The notes below the pieces were generated by a model that searched no databases, was not told the origin of the DNA, and was given only the letters and a program-made list of their open reading frames with translations. Below are positions 54,333-62,418 of a DNA stretch of 64,000 nt, piece after piece (the stretch's first letter is position 1; each line of letters opens with the position of its first letter). Made by a program: the position numbers and the translations under genes. The DNA comes from Streptomyces lydicus (GTDB lineage Bacteria > Actinomycetota > Actinomycetes > Streptomycetales > Streptomycetaceae), in NCBI RefSeq assembly GCF_001729485.1, contig NZ_CP017157.1:7130001-7194000 (forward strand), given 5' to 3'.

Positions 54333-54423
54333 TCTTACGGCCCGGTAGACCCTCAAGGCTCGATCGGCCCTCACGGCCCCGGTAGACCGTCACGGCTCGA
54401 CCGGTCCTTACAGCCCCGGCAGG
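54333..54423. repeat. Imperfect 37-bp tandem repeats after the mutase gene
   Basis: Two and a half copies of a unit built around ttacggcccggtagacc / tcacggccccggtagacc followed by gtcacggctcgaccgg. They start at about 54333, 54370 and 54407 and are preceded by a (gatc)4 run (54314-54330). Confidence 0.55.
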
Positions 54424-54454
54424 CCCCTCCCCCGGCCCGGCCCCGCCCGCCCCG

Positions 54455-55135
54455 TCACACCGCGATCAGGACCGCCAGGCCGATCGCGCCCAGTACGGCC
54501 GGGGCGATGACCGGGTACGACCAGCGCACGACCGGTTCGTTCGCGCTCCGTCCATCCGTACGCCCGTCCGTCCGCGCGTCCGTCCCCGCGGCCGTCCGTA
54601 CGTCCGCGCGCCGCTCGGCTCGTTCCTTGAGGTCGCGGAGTTCGTCGAGGGCCTGGTCGGCGGCGGCGCGCGGGGGCGGGCCGGCGTCGGCGTTCGGGCC
54701 GAAGCGGGGGCGGGTCCCGTCCGCGCCGCGCGTTGCCTGCCGGCCGGCCTTCTTGCGCTGGCGCAGCGAGACCGGGATGGCCCACAGCTGGTACTTGCCG
54801 GTGGTGGTGAAGACCTCGGTGGAGAAGGACGCCCGCAGGTCCTCGACGGCGCCCCAGGGCAGGGTGATCGTGCGGAACGGGTTGCGGACCGTCAGCGTGT
54901 CGTCGCCCGCGCGTACCAGGGGCCGCAGGGTGTAGGCGGTGACCAGGGGCACGCCGAGCAGCAGGGCGCACACGGCCGTGAGCCTGGTGTGGGTGTCGCC
55001 GCGCAGGAGCGCGTCGCCGGCGAGCCAGACCCCGAGCAGCAGGAGCAGGATGCCGCCGACGAGGGCCGCGGGTGAGCGGTAGGTGCGCTCGGCGTACCGC
55101 GGCGGGGTCGGGGTGGCGGGTTCCTGGCTCGTCAT
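54455..55135 (-). CDS. Membrane protein with PH-like domain
   Basis: 226 residues from ATG 55135. Two adjacent N-terminal membrane helices (ALVGGILLLLLGVWLAGDAL, TAVCALLLGVPLVTAYTL) are followed by the bacterial PH fold (DTLTVRNPFRTITLPWGAVE, then LRASFSTEVFTTTGKYQLWA). A charged linker contains DARTDGRTDGRS repeats from tandem DNA units, and a last helix (APAVLGAIGLAVLIAV) closes it. Such proteins are common in Streptomyces; function unknown. Convergent with the mutase gene, divergent from deoC. Confidence 0.85.
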   Translation of the reverse strand: MTSQEPATPTPPRYAERTYRSPAALVGGILLLLLGVWLAGDALLRGDTHTRLTAVCALLLGVPLVTAYTLRPLVRAGDDTLTVRNPFRTITLPWGAVEDLRASFSTEVFTTTGKYQLWAIPVSLRQRKKAGRQATRGADGTRPRFGPNADAGPPPRAAADQALDELRDLKERAERRADVRTAAGTDARTDGRTDGRSANEPVVRWSYPVIAPAVLGAIGLAVLIAV

Positions 55136-55223
55136 GTCGCCGATTCTGCCTGACCGTCCGGATGCCGGACATTGCGTTACGGCATCATTCGCGGCGGGGG
55201 ACGGATTCGGCCGGGTGAGGGGG

Positions 55224-55252
55224 TGACATTGCGCTACGCGCGTAGATATGCT
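55224..55252 (+). promoter_or_regulatory. Vegetative-type promoter of deoC
   Basis: GTGACA (55224-55229) as -35, 17-bp spacer, TATGCT (55247-55252) as -10, and the GTG start of deoC six bases later. This is the best -35/-10 pair I see in the window and implies a leaderless deoC-aldehyde dehydrogenase transcript. Confidence 0.6.
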
Positions 55253-55258
55253 CCCCTC

Positions 55259-56269
55259 GTGACCATGCCCATCACTGTTCCCGCATACGGCAAGGAAGCC
55301 GCGGGGCGTCTGGCGTCAATGGCGGACGTGACCGCCGACGACGGTGCGCTGCGCCGCTTCCTCCACGGCCTCCCGGGGGTCGACGCGGTCGGCCTCGAAG
55401 CCCGCGCCGCCACCCTCGGCACCCGCTCGATCAAGACGACGGCGAAGGCGTACGCCATCGACCTGGCCATCTCGATGATCGACCTGACGACCCTCGAAGG
55501 CGCGGACACCCCGGGCAAGGTCCGGGCGCTGTGCGCCAAGGGCAGCAACCCGGACCCGACCGACCGGACCGCCCCGAAGGTCGCGGCGATCTGCGTCTAC
55601 CCCGACATGGTCGCGACGGCCAAGGAGGCGCTCCGCAGCAGCGGCGCCCCGGACATCCACGTCGCGTCCGTCGCCACCGCCTTCCCGGCCGGCCGTGCCG
55701 CGCTGCCGGTCAAGCTGGCCGACACCCGGGACGCGGTCGCGGCCGGCGCCGACGAGATCGACATGGTGATCGACCGGGGGGCGTTCCTCTCCGGCCGTTA
55801 CCTGGAGGTCTTCGAGGAGATCAAGGCCGTCAAGGAGGCGTGCGCCCGCCCGGACGGGAGCGCCGCGCACCTGAAGGTCATCTTCGAGACCGGTGAGCTG
55901 CAGACGTACGACAACGTGCGCCGGGTCTCCTGGCTGGCGATGCTGGCCGGCGCGGACTTCATCAAGACCTCGACCGGGAAGGTCGCGGTCAACGCCACCC
56001 CGCCGGTGACGCTGCTGATGCTGGAGGCGGTGCGCGACTTCCACGCCGCGACCGGCGTCCAGGTCGGGGTGAAGCCGGCCGGCGGCATCCGTACGACCAA
56101 GGACGCGCTCAAGTACCTGGTGATGGTCAACGAGACGCTCGGCGAGCCCTGGCTGACCGCCGACTGGTTCCGCTTCGGCGCCTCCAGCCTCCTCAACGAC
56201 CTGCTGATGCAGCGCCAGAAGCTCAGCACCGGCCGGTACTCCGGCCCCGACTACGTCACGGTGGACTGA
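55259..56269 (+). CDS. deoC: Deoxyribose-phosphate aldolase
   Basis: 336 residues from GTG 55259 (an ATG two codons later is possible). Cleaves 2-deoxyribose-5-phosphate to acetaldehyde and glyceraldehyde-3-phosphate. The Schiff-base lysine is in GADFIKTSTGK (Lys236), with AICVYPDMV early and VGVKPAGGIRTTKDAL late. It is longer than the E. coli enzyme (~260) owing to an N-terminal extension, as usual in actinomycetes. It is 7 bp upstream of an aldehyde dehydrogenase that can oxidise the acetaldehyde produced. Confidence 0.95.
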   Translation: MTMPITVPAYGKEAAGRLASMADVTADDGALRRFLHGLPGVDAVGLEARAATLGTRSIKTTAKAYAIDLAISMIDLTTLEGADTPGKVRALCAKGSNPDPTDRTAPKVAAICVYPDMVATAKEALRSSGAPDIHVASVATAFPAGRAALPVKLADTRDAVAAGADEIDMVIDRGAFLSGRYLEVFEEIKAVKEACARPDGSAAHLKVIFETGELQTYDNVRRVSWLAMLAGADFIKTSTGKVAVNATPPVTLLMLEAVRDFHAATGVQVGVKPAGGIRTTKDALKYLVMVNETLGEPWLTADWFRFGASSLLNDLLMQRQKLSTGRYSGPDYVTVD

Positions 56270-56276
56270 GGCTCCC

Positions 56277-57707
56277 ATGACCTTCGATTACGCACCCGCA
56301 CCCGAGTCCCGCGCGGTCGTCGACATCGCGCCGTCCTACGGCCTGTTCATCGACGGGGAGTTCGCCCCGGCATCCGACGGCAAGGCCTTCAAGACCGTCT
56401 CCCCCTCGTCGGAGGAGGCCCTCTCCGAGGTGGCGCAGGCGAGCGCCGAGGACGTCGACCGTGCCGTGAGGGCCGCCCGCAAGGCGTTCGAGAAGTGGTC
56501 GGCGCTGCCGGGCGCCGAGCGCGCCAAGTACCTGTTCCGGATCGCCCGGATCATCCAGGAGCGCTCGCGTGAGCTGGCGGTCCTGGAGTCGCTGGACAAC
56601 GGCAAGCCGATCCGGGAGTCGCGGGACGCCGATCTGCCGCTGGTCGCCGCGCACTTCTTCTACTACGCGGGCTGGGCCGACAAGCTCGACCACGCGGGGT
56701 ACGGCCCGAACCCGCGCCCCCTGGGTGTCGCGGGCCAGGTCATCCCCTGGAACTTCCCGCTGCTGATGCTGGCGTGGAAGATCGCCCCGGCGCTGGCGAC
56801 GGGCAACACGGTGGTCCTGAAGCCGGCCGAGACGACGCCGCTGTCCGCGTTGTTCTTCGCGGACATCTGCCGTCAGGCGGGTCTGCCCAAGGGCGTCGTG
56901 AACATCCTCACCGGGGACGGTTCGACGGGCGCGGCGCTGGTCGGGCACCCGGACGTCGACAAGGTCGCCTTCACCGGCTCCACCGAGGTCGGCAAGGCCA
57001 TCGCCCGTACGGTCGCCGGTACGGACAAGAGGGTCACCCTCGAACTGGGCGGCAAGGCGGCGAACATCGTCTTCGACGACGCCCCGATCGACCAGGCCGT
57101 CGAGGGCATCGTCAACGGCATCTTCTTCAACCAGGGGCACGTCTGCTGCGCCGGGTCCCGGCTACTGGTGCAGGAGTCCGTCCAGGACGAGCTGCTGGAG
57201 GCGCTGAAGCGCCGGATGCGGACGTTGCGGGTGGGTGATCCGCTGGACAAGAACACCGACATCGGCGCGATCAACTCCGCCGAGCAGCTGGCCCGGATCA
57301 CGGCGCTGGCGGACGCGGGCGAGGCCGAGGGCGCCGAGCGCTGGGCGCCGGACTGCGAACTGCCCGGCTCGGGTTACTGGTTCGCGCCGACCCTGTTCAC
57401 GGGTGTCACCCAGGCGCACCGCATCGCCCGTGAGGAGATCTTCGGGCCGGTGCTGTCCGTGCTGACGTTCCGTACGCCGGCGGAGGCCGTGGAGAAGGCC
57501 AACAACACGCCGTACGGGCTGTCGGCGGGCATCTGGACGGAGAAGGGTTCGCGGATGCTGTGGATGGCGAGCAAGCTGCGGGCGGGCGTCATCTGGTCCA
57601 ACACGTTCAACAAGTTCGACCCGGCTTCGCCGTTCGGCGGGTACAAGGAGTCGGGCTTCGGCCGCGAGGGTGGCCGGCACGGTCTGGAGGCGTACCTCAA
57701 TGTCTGA
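56277..57707 (+). CDS. Aldehyde dehydrogenase (catalytic half of an ALDH16-like pair)
   Basis: 476 residues, 7 bp after deoC. NAD-site IPWNFPLLMLAWKIAPALA, FTGSTEVGKAIAR, catalytic Glu in LELGGKAANIV, catalytic Cys290 in GHVCCAGSR, and EEIFGPVLSVL near the end. Likely oxidises the acetaldehyde made by DeoC. It ends in YLNV, with the next gene starting 8 bp before its stop in another frame. Confidence 0.93.
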   Translation: MTFDYAPAPESRAVVDIAPSYGLFIDGEFAPASDGKAFKTVSPSSEEALSEVAQASAEDVDRAVRAARKAFEKWSALPGAERAKYLFRIARIIQERSRELAVLESLDNGKPIRESRDADLPLVAAHFFYYAGWADKLDHAGYGPNPRPLGVAGQVIPWNFPLLMLAWKIAPALATGNTVVLKPAETTPLSALFFADICRQAGLPKGVVNILTGDGSTGAALVGHPDVDKVAFTGSTEVGKAIARTVAGTDKRVTLELGGKAANIVFDDAPIDQAVEGIVNGIFFNQGHVCCAGSRLLVQESVQDELLEALKRRMRTLRVGDPLDKNTDIGAINSAEQLARITALADAGEAEGAERWAPDCELPGSGYWFAPTLFTGVTQAHRIAREEIFGPVLSVLTFRTPAEAVEKANNTPYGLSAGIWTEKGSRMLWMASKLRAGVIWSNTFNKFDPASPFGGYKESGFGREGGRHGLEAYLNV

Positions 57708-58560
57708 TCGGCTGAGCGTTCTCAAGACCTACAAGCTGTACGTCGGGGGCAAGTTCCCCCGGTCCGAGAGCGGGCGGGTGTACGAGGTGACCGACTCGAA
57801 GGACAGGTGGCTCGCCAACGCGCCGCTGGCGTCCCGCAAGGACGCCCGGGACGCGGTGGTGGCCGCCCGTAAGGCGTTCGGTGGCTGGTCGGGTGCGACG
57901 GCGTACAACCGCGGGCAGATCCTCTACCGCGTCGCGGAGATGTTGGAGGGCCGCCGCGACCAGTTCGTCGCGGAGGTCGCGGACGCCGAGGGGTGCTCGA
58001 AGGCGAAGGCCGCGGCGCAGGTGGACGCGGCGATCGACCGCTGGGTGTGGTACGCGGGCTGGTCCGACAAGGTCGCCCAGATCGCGGGTGGCGCCAACCC
58101 GGTCGCGGGCCCGTACTTCAACATGTCGGCGCCGGAGCCGACCGGTGTGGTCGCGGTCCTGGCGCCGCAGGAGTCGTCGTTCCTGGGTCTGGTGTCGGTG
58201 GTCGCCCCGGCGATCGTCACCGGCAACACGGTGGTCGTGGTGGCCGCGCAGGACGCGCCGCTGCCGGCGCTGTCGCTGGCCGAGGTGCTCGCGACGTCCG
58301 ATCTGCCGGGTGGTGTGGTCAACGTCCTGTCGGGCCGTACGGCGGAGATCGGTGCGCCGCTCGCCGCCCACCAGGACGTCAACGCGATCGATCTCGCGGG
58401 CGCGGACGCCGGGTTGGCGAAGGAGCTGGAGACGGCGGCGGCCGACAACCTCAAGCGGGTGCTGCGCCCGGGGGCGGTGGACTGGAGTGCCGTCCCGGGG
58501 ACGGAGCGGCTGCTGTCGTTCCTGGAGACGAAGACGGTCTGGCACCCGATGGGCGTCTGA
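57700..58560 (+). CDS. Half-length aldehyde dehydrogenase-like protein lacking the catalytic cysteine
   Basis: 286 residues, ATG 57700, overlapping the preceding gene by 8 bp. It aligns with the NAD-binding part of aldehyde dehydrogenases (TYKLYVGGKFPRSESGRVYE, RKAFGGWSGATAYNRGQILY, GVVAVLAPQ, GNTVVVVAAQDAPL, GGVVNVLSG) and stops where the catalytic domain would begin. It has neither the catalytic Glu nor Cys motif. The combination of a full ALDH plus a ~290-residue inactive half is the layout of ALDH16, here split over two coupled genes. Confidence 0.88.
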   Translation: MSDRLSVLKTYKLYVGGKFPRSESGRVYEVTDSKDRWLANAPLASRKDARDAVVAARKAFGGWSGATAYNRGQILYRVAEMLEGRRDQFVAEVADAEGCSKAKAAAQVDAAIDRWVWYAGWSDKVAQIAGGANPVAGPYFNMSAPEPTGVVAVLAPQESSFLGLVSVVAPAIVTGNTVVVVAAQDAPLPALSLAEVLATSDLPGGVVNVLSGRTAEIGAPLAAHQDVNAIDLAGADAGLAKELETAAADNLKRVLRPGAVDWSAVPGTERLLSFLETKTVWHPMGV

Positions 58561-58582
58561 CCGCGGCCTGCCGGCCGTGCGG

Positions 58583-58622
58583 CGGCGCGGGACCCCACCT
58601 GTGGTGGTGGGGTCCCGCGCCG
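58583..58622. terminator. Strong hairpin terminator of the deoC-ALDH operon
   Basis: 17-bp perfect stem (58583-58599 with 58606-58622), 6-nt loop, between convergent genes. Confidence 0.82.
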
Positions 58623-58639
58623 TCGTCGTGGTGGGGCGG

Positions 58640-59044
58640 TCAGCCCGGCAGCACCTTGGTGGCCAGGCCGACGAGCGGTACGTCGCGGAGGGCGGCGCCG
58701 CGGGAGAGGGGGCCGGTCACGAGGGTGGTGCTCACCGGCTTGAAGTCGGCGATCTGGGTGGCGACGGCGTTGGCGAGCGGGTCGACGGCGGTGTTGGCGA
58801 GCGGGTCCAGTTGGAGGTTCTTGACCGGGCCGACGCCGCCGGCGACGGAGTGCAGGAGGGCGCCGGTCAGTGCGGAGGCCGTGGCGCCGGTGTCGGTGCC
58901 GTGCGCCGGGGCGGGCGCGGGGGCCGCGCTCGCCGTTGCCGCACCGCCCGCCGTGAGTGCGGCTCCGGCCGCGGAGACCGCCAGACCTGCGCGCAGCAGG
59001 GTGCGCGGGACGCGACCGGTCCTGGGACGTGCGTGGGAGGGCAT
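58640..59044 (-). CDS. Secreted protein of unknown function
   Basis: 134 residues from ATG 59044, with AGGTGG close upstream. The signal peptide (basic start RTGRVPRTLLRAG, hydrophobic AVSAAGAALTAGGAATA, cleavage after ASA) is followed by an Ala-rich linker and a short mature domain (NLQLDPLANTAVDPLANAVA, containing a doubled DPLAN motif). It resembles small secreted Streptomyces proteins that carry such repeats; function unknown. Confidence 0.78.
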   Translation of the reverse strand: MPSHARPRTGRVPRTLLRAGLAVSAAGAALTAGGAATASAAPAPAPAHGTDTGATASALTGALLHSVAGGVGPVKNLQLDPLANTAVDPLANAVATQIADFKPVSTTLVTGPLSRGAALRDVPLVGLATKVLPG

Positions 59045-59190
59045 TGCCACCTGCCTGTGGGTCGAATGGCTGTACGGGCGGAGTGATTTGGGTAATCGGT
59101 TGACTGCGTAGCGTAGTTGAGCGGAGGGGGCCGATCCACCTCGCGCGCCAGGGGTCCCCCACACGGCCGCATGGGCGACAATGAGTACCC

Positions 59191-59901
59191 GTGAGCTCTC
59201 ACTCCTTCGCCCCGTCGCCCTCCGCCAAGCTCCCGGCTCCTCCTTCCCTCCCGGTTCCGGCCGGGCGGGGGGACGGCCATGAGCGGGGAGGTGTCCCCGC
59301 CCGTGTCGTGCTGCTGACGGGCCCGTCCGGTTCCGGCAAGACGTCGCTGGCCGCGCGCAGCGGCCTGCCGGTCCTCAACCTCGACGACTTCTACAAGGAG
59401 GCGGCGGACCCGAGCCTGCCGCAGCTGGCCGACGGTGGCGGCGCGGACTGGGATTCGCCGCTGTCCTGGGACGCCGGTGCGGCCGTGGCGGCGATCGACG
59501 CCCTGTGCCGTACGGGGCGTGCGGAGGTTCCGGTGTACGACATCGCCGCGAGTGCCCGGGTCGGTGGGTCCGTGCTGGAGCTGGGCGGGGCGGGCCTGTT
59601 CATCGCGGAGGGCATCTTCGCCGCCGATGTCATCGCGGCCTGCCGGGCGGCGGGGGTGCTGGCGGATGCGCTGTGCCTGCGGGGCCGGCCGTCCACGACG
59701 TTCCGCCGGCGGCTGGTGCGCGATCTGCGGGAGGGCCGCAAGTCGGCGCCGTATCTGATGCGTCGCGGGCTGCGGCTGATGCGCGGCGAGCGTGCCGTGG
59801 TGGCCCGGCACACCGCGCTGGGTGCGCATGCGTGCGCGGGGCCGGAGGCCCTGGCGCGGATCGCGGCCGCGCGGACGGCGGGCGCGCCGGTCAGCTCCTG
59901 A
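59191..59901 (+). CDS. Uridine kinase-like P-loop protein
   Basis: 236 residues, GTG 59191. After a ~35-residue Pro/Ser-rich leader comes Walker A GPSGSGKTSL, then LPVLNLDDFYKEAADP as in uridine/phosphoribulokinase proteins. VYDIAASARVGG and GLFIAEGIFAADV follow, and an Arg-rich lid (TTFRRRLVRDLREGRKS). It probably phosphorylates a nucleoside or related small molecule, which suits the neighbouring nucleoside catabolism genes, but the substrate is unproven. Confidence 0.88.
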   Translation: MSSHSFAPSPSAKLPAPPSLPVPAGRGDGHERGGVPARVVLLTGPSGSGKTSLAARSGLPVLNLDDFYKEAADPSLPQLADGGGADWDSPLSWDAGAAVAAIDALCRTGRAEVPVYDIAASARVGGSVLELGGAGLFIAEGIFAADVIAACRAAGVLADALCLRGRPSTTFRRRLVRDLREGRKSAPYLMRRGLRLMRGERAVVARHTALGAHACAGPEALARIAAARTAGAPVSS

Positions 59902-59989
59902 GGTCCGGCCGCGGGCTGCCGGATTCCCCGGCCGTCCGCGGCGTGGCGTGCGGCCGTAGGCTGCGGGCAGTCGACGAGGGGATGGCCCG

Positions 59990-60466
59990 ATGCCGGGACA
60001 GCACAGCTACCGCGCCACCGTCACCTGGACCGGCAACACCGGTTCCGGGACCAGCGGATACCGCGCGTACGGGCGGGAGCACGAGGTGCGCGCCGAGGGG
60101 CCGCCGCCGCTCGCGGGCACCGCGGATCCGGCGTTCCGCGGCTCGGCGGACCGCTGGAATCCGGAGCAGTTGCTGCTGGCGTCGCTGGCGCAGTGCCACA
60201 TGCTGACGTATCTGGCGCTGTGCGCGCTGGCGGGTGTGGTGGTGACGGGGTACGTGGACGACGCGGAGGGCTCGATGGCGGAGGACGGTGCGGGCGGCGG
60301 GCGGTTCACCGGCGTGGTACTGCGGCCGCGGGTCGAGGTGGCGTCGGCGGGCGACGCCGAGCGGGCGCGGGCGCTGCACGGTGACGCGCATCAGAAGTGC
60401 TTCATCGCCAACTCGGTGAATTTCCCGGTGCGGCACGAGCCGGTGGTGTCGGTGCGGGGCGCCTAG
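59990..60466 (+). CDS. OsmC-family peroxiredoxin-like protein
   Basis: 158 residues, ATG 59990 with GAGGGGA upstream. OsmC/Ohr fold with the two conserved cysteines in SLAQCHMLTYLA and HGDAHQKCFIANSVNFPV, and WNPEQLLLASLAQCH, the family hallmark. It likely reduces organic peroxides. The central loop is longer than in E. coli OsmC. Confidence 0.92.
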   Translation: MPGQHSYRATVTWTGNTGSGTSGYRAYGREHEVRAEGPPPLAGTADPAFRGSADRWNPEQLLLASLAQCHMLTYLALCALAGVVVTGYVDDAEGSMAEDGAGGGRFTGVVLRPRVEVASAGDAERARALHGDAHQKCFIANSVNFPVRHEPVVSVRGA

Positions 60467-60489
60467 CGCGGGGCGCGGCGGACGACGAG

Positions 60490-60537
60490 GGAGCGGGTTC
60501 GGGCAGACCCCCCGGCCGCCCGAACCCGCTCCGTTTT
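60490..60537 (+). terminator. Rho-independent terminator of the osmC-like gene
   Basis: Perfect 15-bp stem (60490-60504 with 60518-60532), 13-nt loop, followed by GTTTT: the only T-tailed terminator clearly seen in this window. Confidence 0.85.
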
Positions 60538-60705
60538 CCCCGTGTCCCCCGTGTTTCCCCTCTTTTACGTATCCCCCGATACGTCTGGCTTCCGCGGATT
60601 GCTCCGTTTCTGCCGGTTTTCCCCGTATCCCGTTCCCCCTCCGGGATTCCCCCCTCGGGCTTCCCCTCGGGTGCGGGCCCCGCTTCCCCCGTGGGCCCGG
60701 TTCCT
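60538..60705. other. Polypyrimidine tract between osmC-like gene and sigQ
   Basis: About 165 bp of almost pure C/T on the plus strand (purine-rich on the sigQ sense strand, immediately after its stop). ACGTATC-CCCC-GATACGT (60567-60584) is the only structured element. No gene. Confidence 0.55.
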
Positions 60706-61515
60706 TCAGGCCACCAGCTCGCCGAAGGACTCCTCCTCGTCACGGCCGAAGCTGAGGACGTCGTCCTCGCGCAGCCGACGCAGGGCGCGCCAGATGCTCG
60801 ACTTCACCGTGCCGACACTGATGTTGAGAATGTCCGCGATCTCCGGGTCCGTACGGCCCTCGTAGTAGCGCAGGACCAGCATGGTGCGCTGCGTCTCGGG
60901 CAGCCGGGCCAGCGCCTGCCACAGCACGGCGCGCAGTTCGGTGCCGCGCATCGCGTCCACCTCGCCGGCCGTCTCCGGCAGCTCCTCGGTCGGGTACTCG
61001 TTGAGCTTGCGCCGGCGCCAGGCGCTGATGTGCAGGTTGGTCATGGTGCGGCGCAGATAGCCGCCGAGCGCCGCCTTGTCGCTGATCCGGTCCCAGGCGC
61101 GGTAGGTCGAGAACAGGGCGCTCTGCAGCAGGTCCTCGGCCTCGTAGCGGTCGCCGGTCAGGTGGTAGGCGGTGGCGTACAGGGAGGCGCGGCGCTCCTG
61201 GACGTAGGCGGTGAAGGCCGCTTCGGCCTCGGCCGCCTCCGACGCGGAACGCCGTTCCCCCGTGGCCTCCCCGTACTCCGCTCCCCCGTTGTCTCCCCCG
61301 TGTGCGGCGGCTCCCCCGTGCGCCGCGTCTCCCCCGGTGACGGTGACCGTCGTCGCGTCGATGGCCACCATGTAGGGCGGCCGCTGACGCGGGACGCCGC
61401 GGGTGCAGCTGCGCGCGCCGCCGAGCCCCGCGGCACCGGACTTCTCGGTGGTCCGTACGACGTCGTGGAGTCGCGTGATAACTGCGCTGGAAGTCGTGCC
61501 GTGCAGTGTGTTCAT
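60706..61515 (-). CDS. sigQ: ECF sigma factor SigQ
   Basis: 269 residues from ATG 61515. A ~95-residue N-terminal extension precedes sigma region 2 (AAFTAYVQERRASLYATAYH, then YEAEDLLQSALFSTYRAWDR) and region 4 (LARLPETQRTMLVLRYYEGR, then TDPEIADILNISVGTVKSS). SigE-family ECF factor. Divergent from afsQ1; in S. coelicolor sigQ is transcribed under AfsQ1/Q2 control and antagonises AfsQ-dependent antibiotic activation. A perfect AfsQ1 box lies in the shared intergenic region. Confidence 0.9.
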   Translation of the reverse strand: MNTLHGTTSSAVITRLHDVVRTTEKSGAAGLGGARSCTRGVPRQRPPYMVAIDATTVTVTGGDAAHGGAAAHGGDNGGAEYGEATGERRSASEAAEAEAAFTAYVQERRASLYATAYHLTGDRYEAEDLLQSALFSTYRAWDRISDKAALGGYLRRTMTNLHISAWRRRKLNEYPTEELPETAGEVDAMRGTELRAVLWQALARLPETQRTMLVLRYYEGRTDPEIADILNISVGTVKSSIWRALRRLREDDVLSFGRDEEESFGELVA

Positions 61516-61623
61516 CTCGCGCCCCCCGTCGTAGAGCCAGCTCGTTCGGTGTCTGCCGGGTTGTTGATCTCTCCCGGTGCCCAAAAGACTGCCAAGCCAG
61601 TTTCATCGCGTTGTCCGTCGACT

Positions 61624-61639
61624 GTCACAGCCCTGTCAC
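61624..61639. promoter_or_regulatory. AfsQ1 binding site (GTnAC-N6-GTnAC)
   Basis: GTCAC-AGCCCT-GTCAC matches the published AfsQ1 consensus of two GTnAC repeats separated by six bases. It lies 109 bp upstream of the sigQ start and 101 bp upstream of afsQ1, suited to control both divergent genes. Confidence 0.75.
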
Positions 61640-61740
61640 AGGGGCGGGTGGCGGCCGCGCCGGTCCCCCGCGCGGGCGGGCCCTGTGCCCGGGGGCGCCA
61701 CTGGTCGATGTCCCGGCGTCCCATGGGACAGAATGGCGAG

Positions 61741-62418
61741 GTGCCTTTCCTGTTGCTGATCGAGGACGACGACGCCATCCGCACGGCCCTCGAACTCTCG
61801 CTGTCCCGCCAGGGTCACCGTGTGGTGACCGCGGCGACGGGCGAGGACGGCCTGAAGCTGCTGCGTGAGCAGCGCCCGGACCTGATCGTGCTGGATGTGA
61901 TGCTGCCGGGCATCGACGGTTTCGAGGTGTGCCGGCGGATCAGGCGTACGGACCAGCTGCCCATCATCCTGCTCACCGCGCGCAACGACGACATCGACGT
62001 CGTGGTGGGGCTGGAGTCCGGTGCCGACGACTATGTCGTCAAGCCGGTCCAGGGGCGGGTGCTGGACGCCCGTATCCGGGCGGTGCTGCGCCGGGGCGAG
62101 CGGGAGTCGAGCGACTCGGCGACGTTCGGCTCGCTGGTCATCGACCGGTCGGCGATGACGGTCACCAAGAACGGCGAGGACCTGCAACTGACGCCGACGG
62201 AGCTGCGGTTGCTGCTGGAACTCAGTCGCCGGCCGGGCCAGGCGCTGTCGCGGCAGCAGCTGCTGCGGCTGGTGTGGGAGCACGACTACCTCGGCGACTC
62301 GCGCCTGGTGGACGCCTGCGTCCAGCGGCTGCGCGCGAAGGTGGAGGACGTTCCCTCCTCGCCGACGCTGATCCGTACGGTCCGTGGCGTCGGCTACCGG
62401 CTGGACTCCCCGCAGTGA
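61741..62418 (+). CDS. afsQ1: Response regulator AfsQ1 (OmpR family)
   Basis: 225 residues from GTG 61741. Receiver with acidic DDD at 9-11, phospho-site Asp52 in LIVLDVMLPG, and LTARND for the switch Thr. The winged-helix domain has LTPTELRLLLELSRRPGQAL, then RVRGVGYRLD-type end (RTVRGVGYRLDSPQ). Length equals S. coelicolor AfsQ1 (225 residues as I recall). It activates pathway-specific antibiotic regulators and sigQ under nitrogen-related conditions. GTGA overlap with afsQ2. CAGAAT six bases before the GTG may be a -10. Confidence 0.94.
   Translation: MPFLLLIEDDDAIRTALELSLSRQGHRVVTAATGEDGLKLLREQRPDLIVLDVMLPGIDGFEVCRRIRRTDQLPIILLTARNDDIDVVVGLESGADDYVVKPVQGRVLDARIRAVLRRGERESSDSATFGSLVIDRSAMTVTKNGEDLQLTPTELRLLLELSRRPGQALSRQQLLRLVWEHDYLGDSRLVDACVQRLRAKVEDVPSSPTLIRTVRGVGYRLDSPQ

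Noticed and set aside
54319..54333. GATC repeats considered as replication-origin or Dam-type sites
   Set aside because: A simple four-copy microsatellite beside other slippage repeats; no dnaA boxes nearby.
60397..62418. Long frame that would fuse OsmC 3' sequence to AfsQ1
   Set aside because: It crosses a T-tailed terminator and the antisense of sigQ; AfsQ1 homology starts exactly at GTG 61741.
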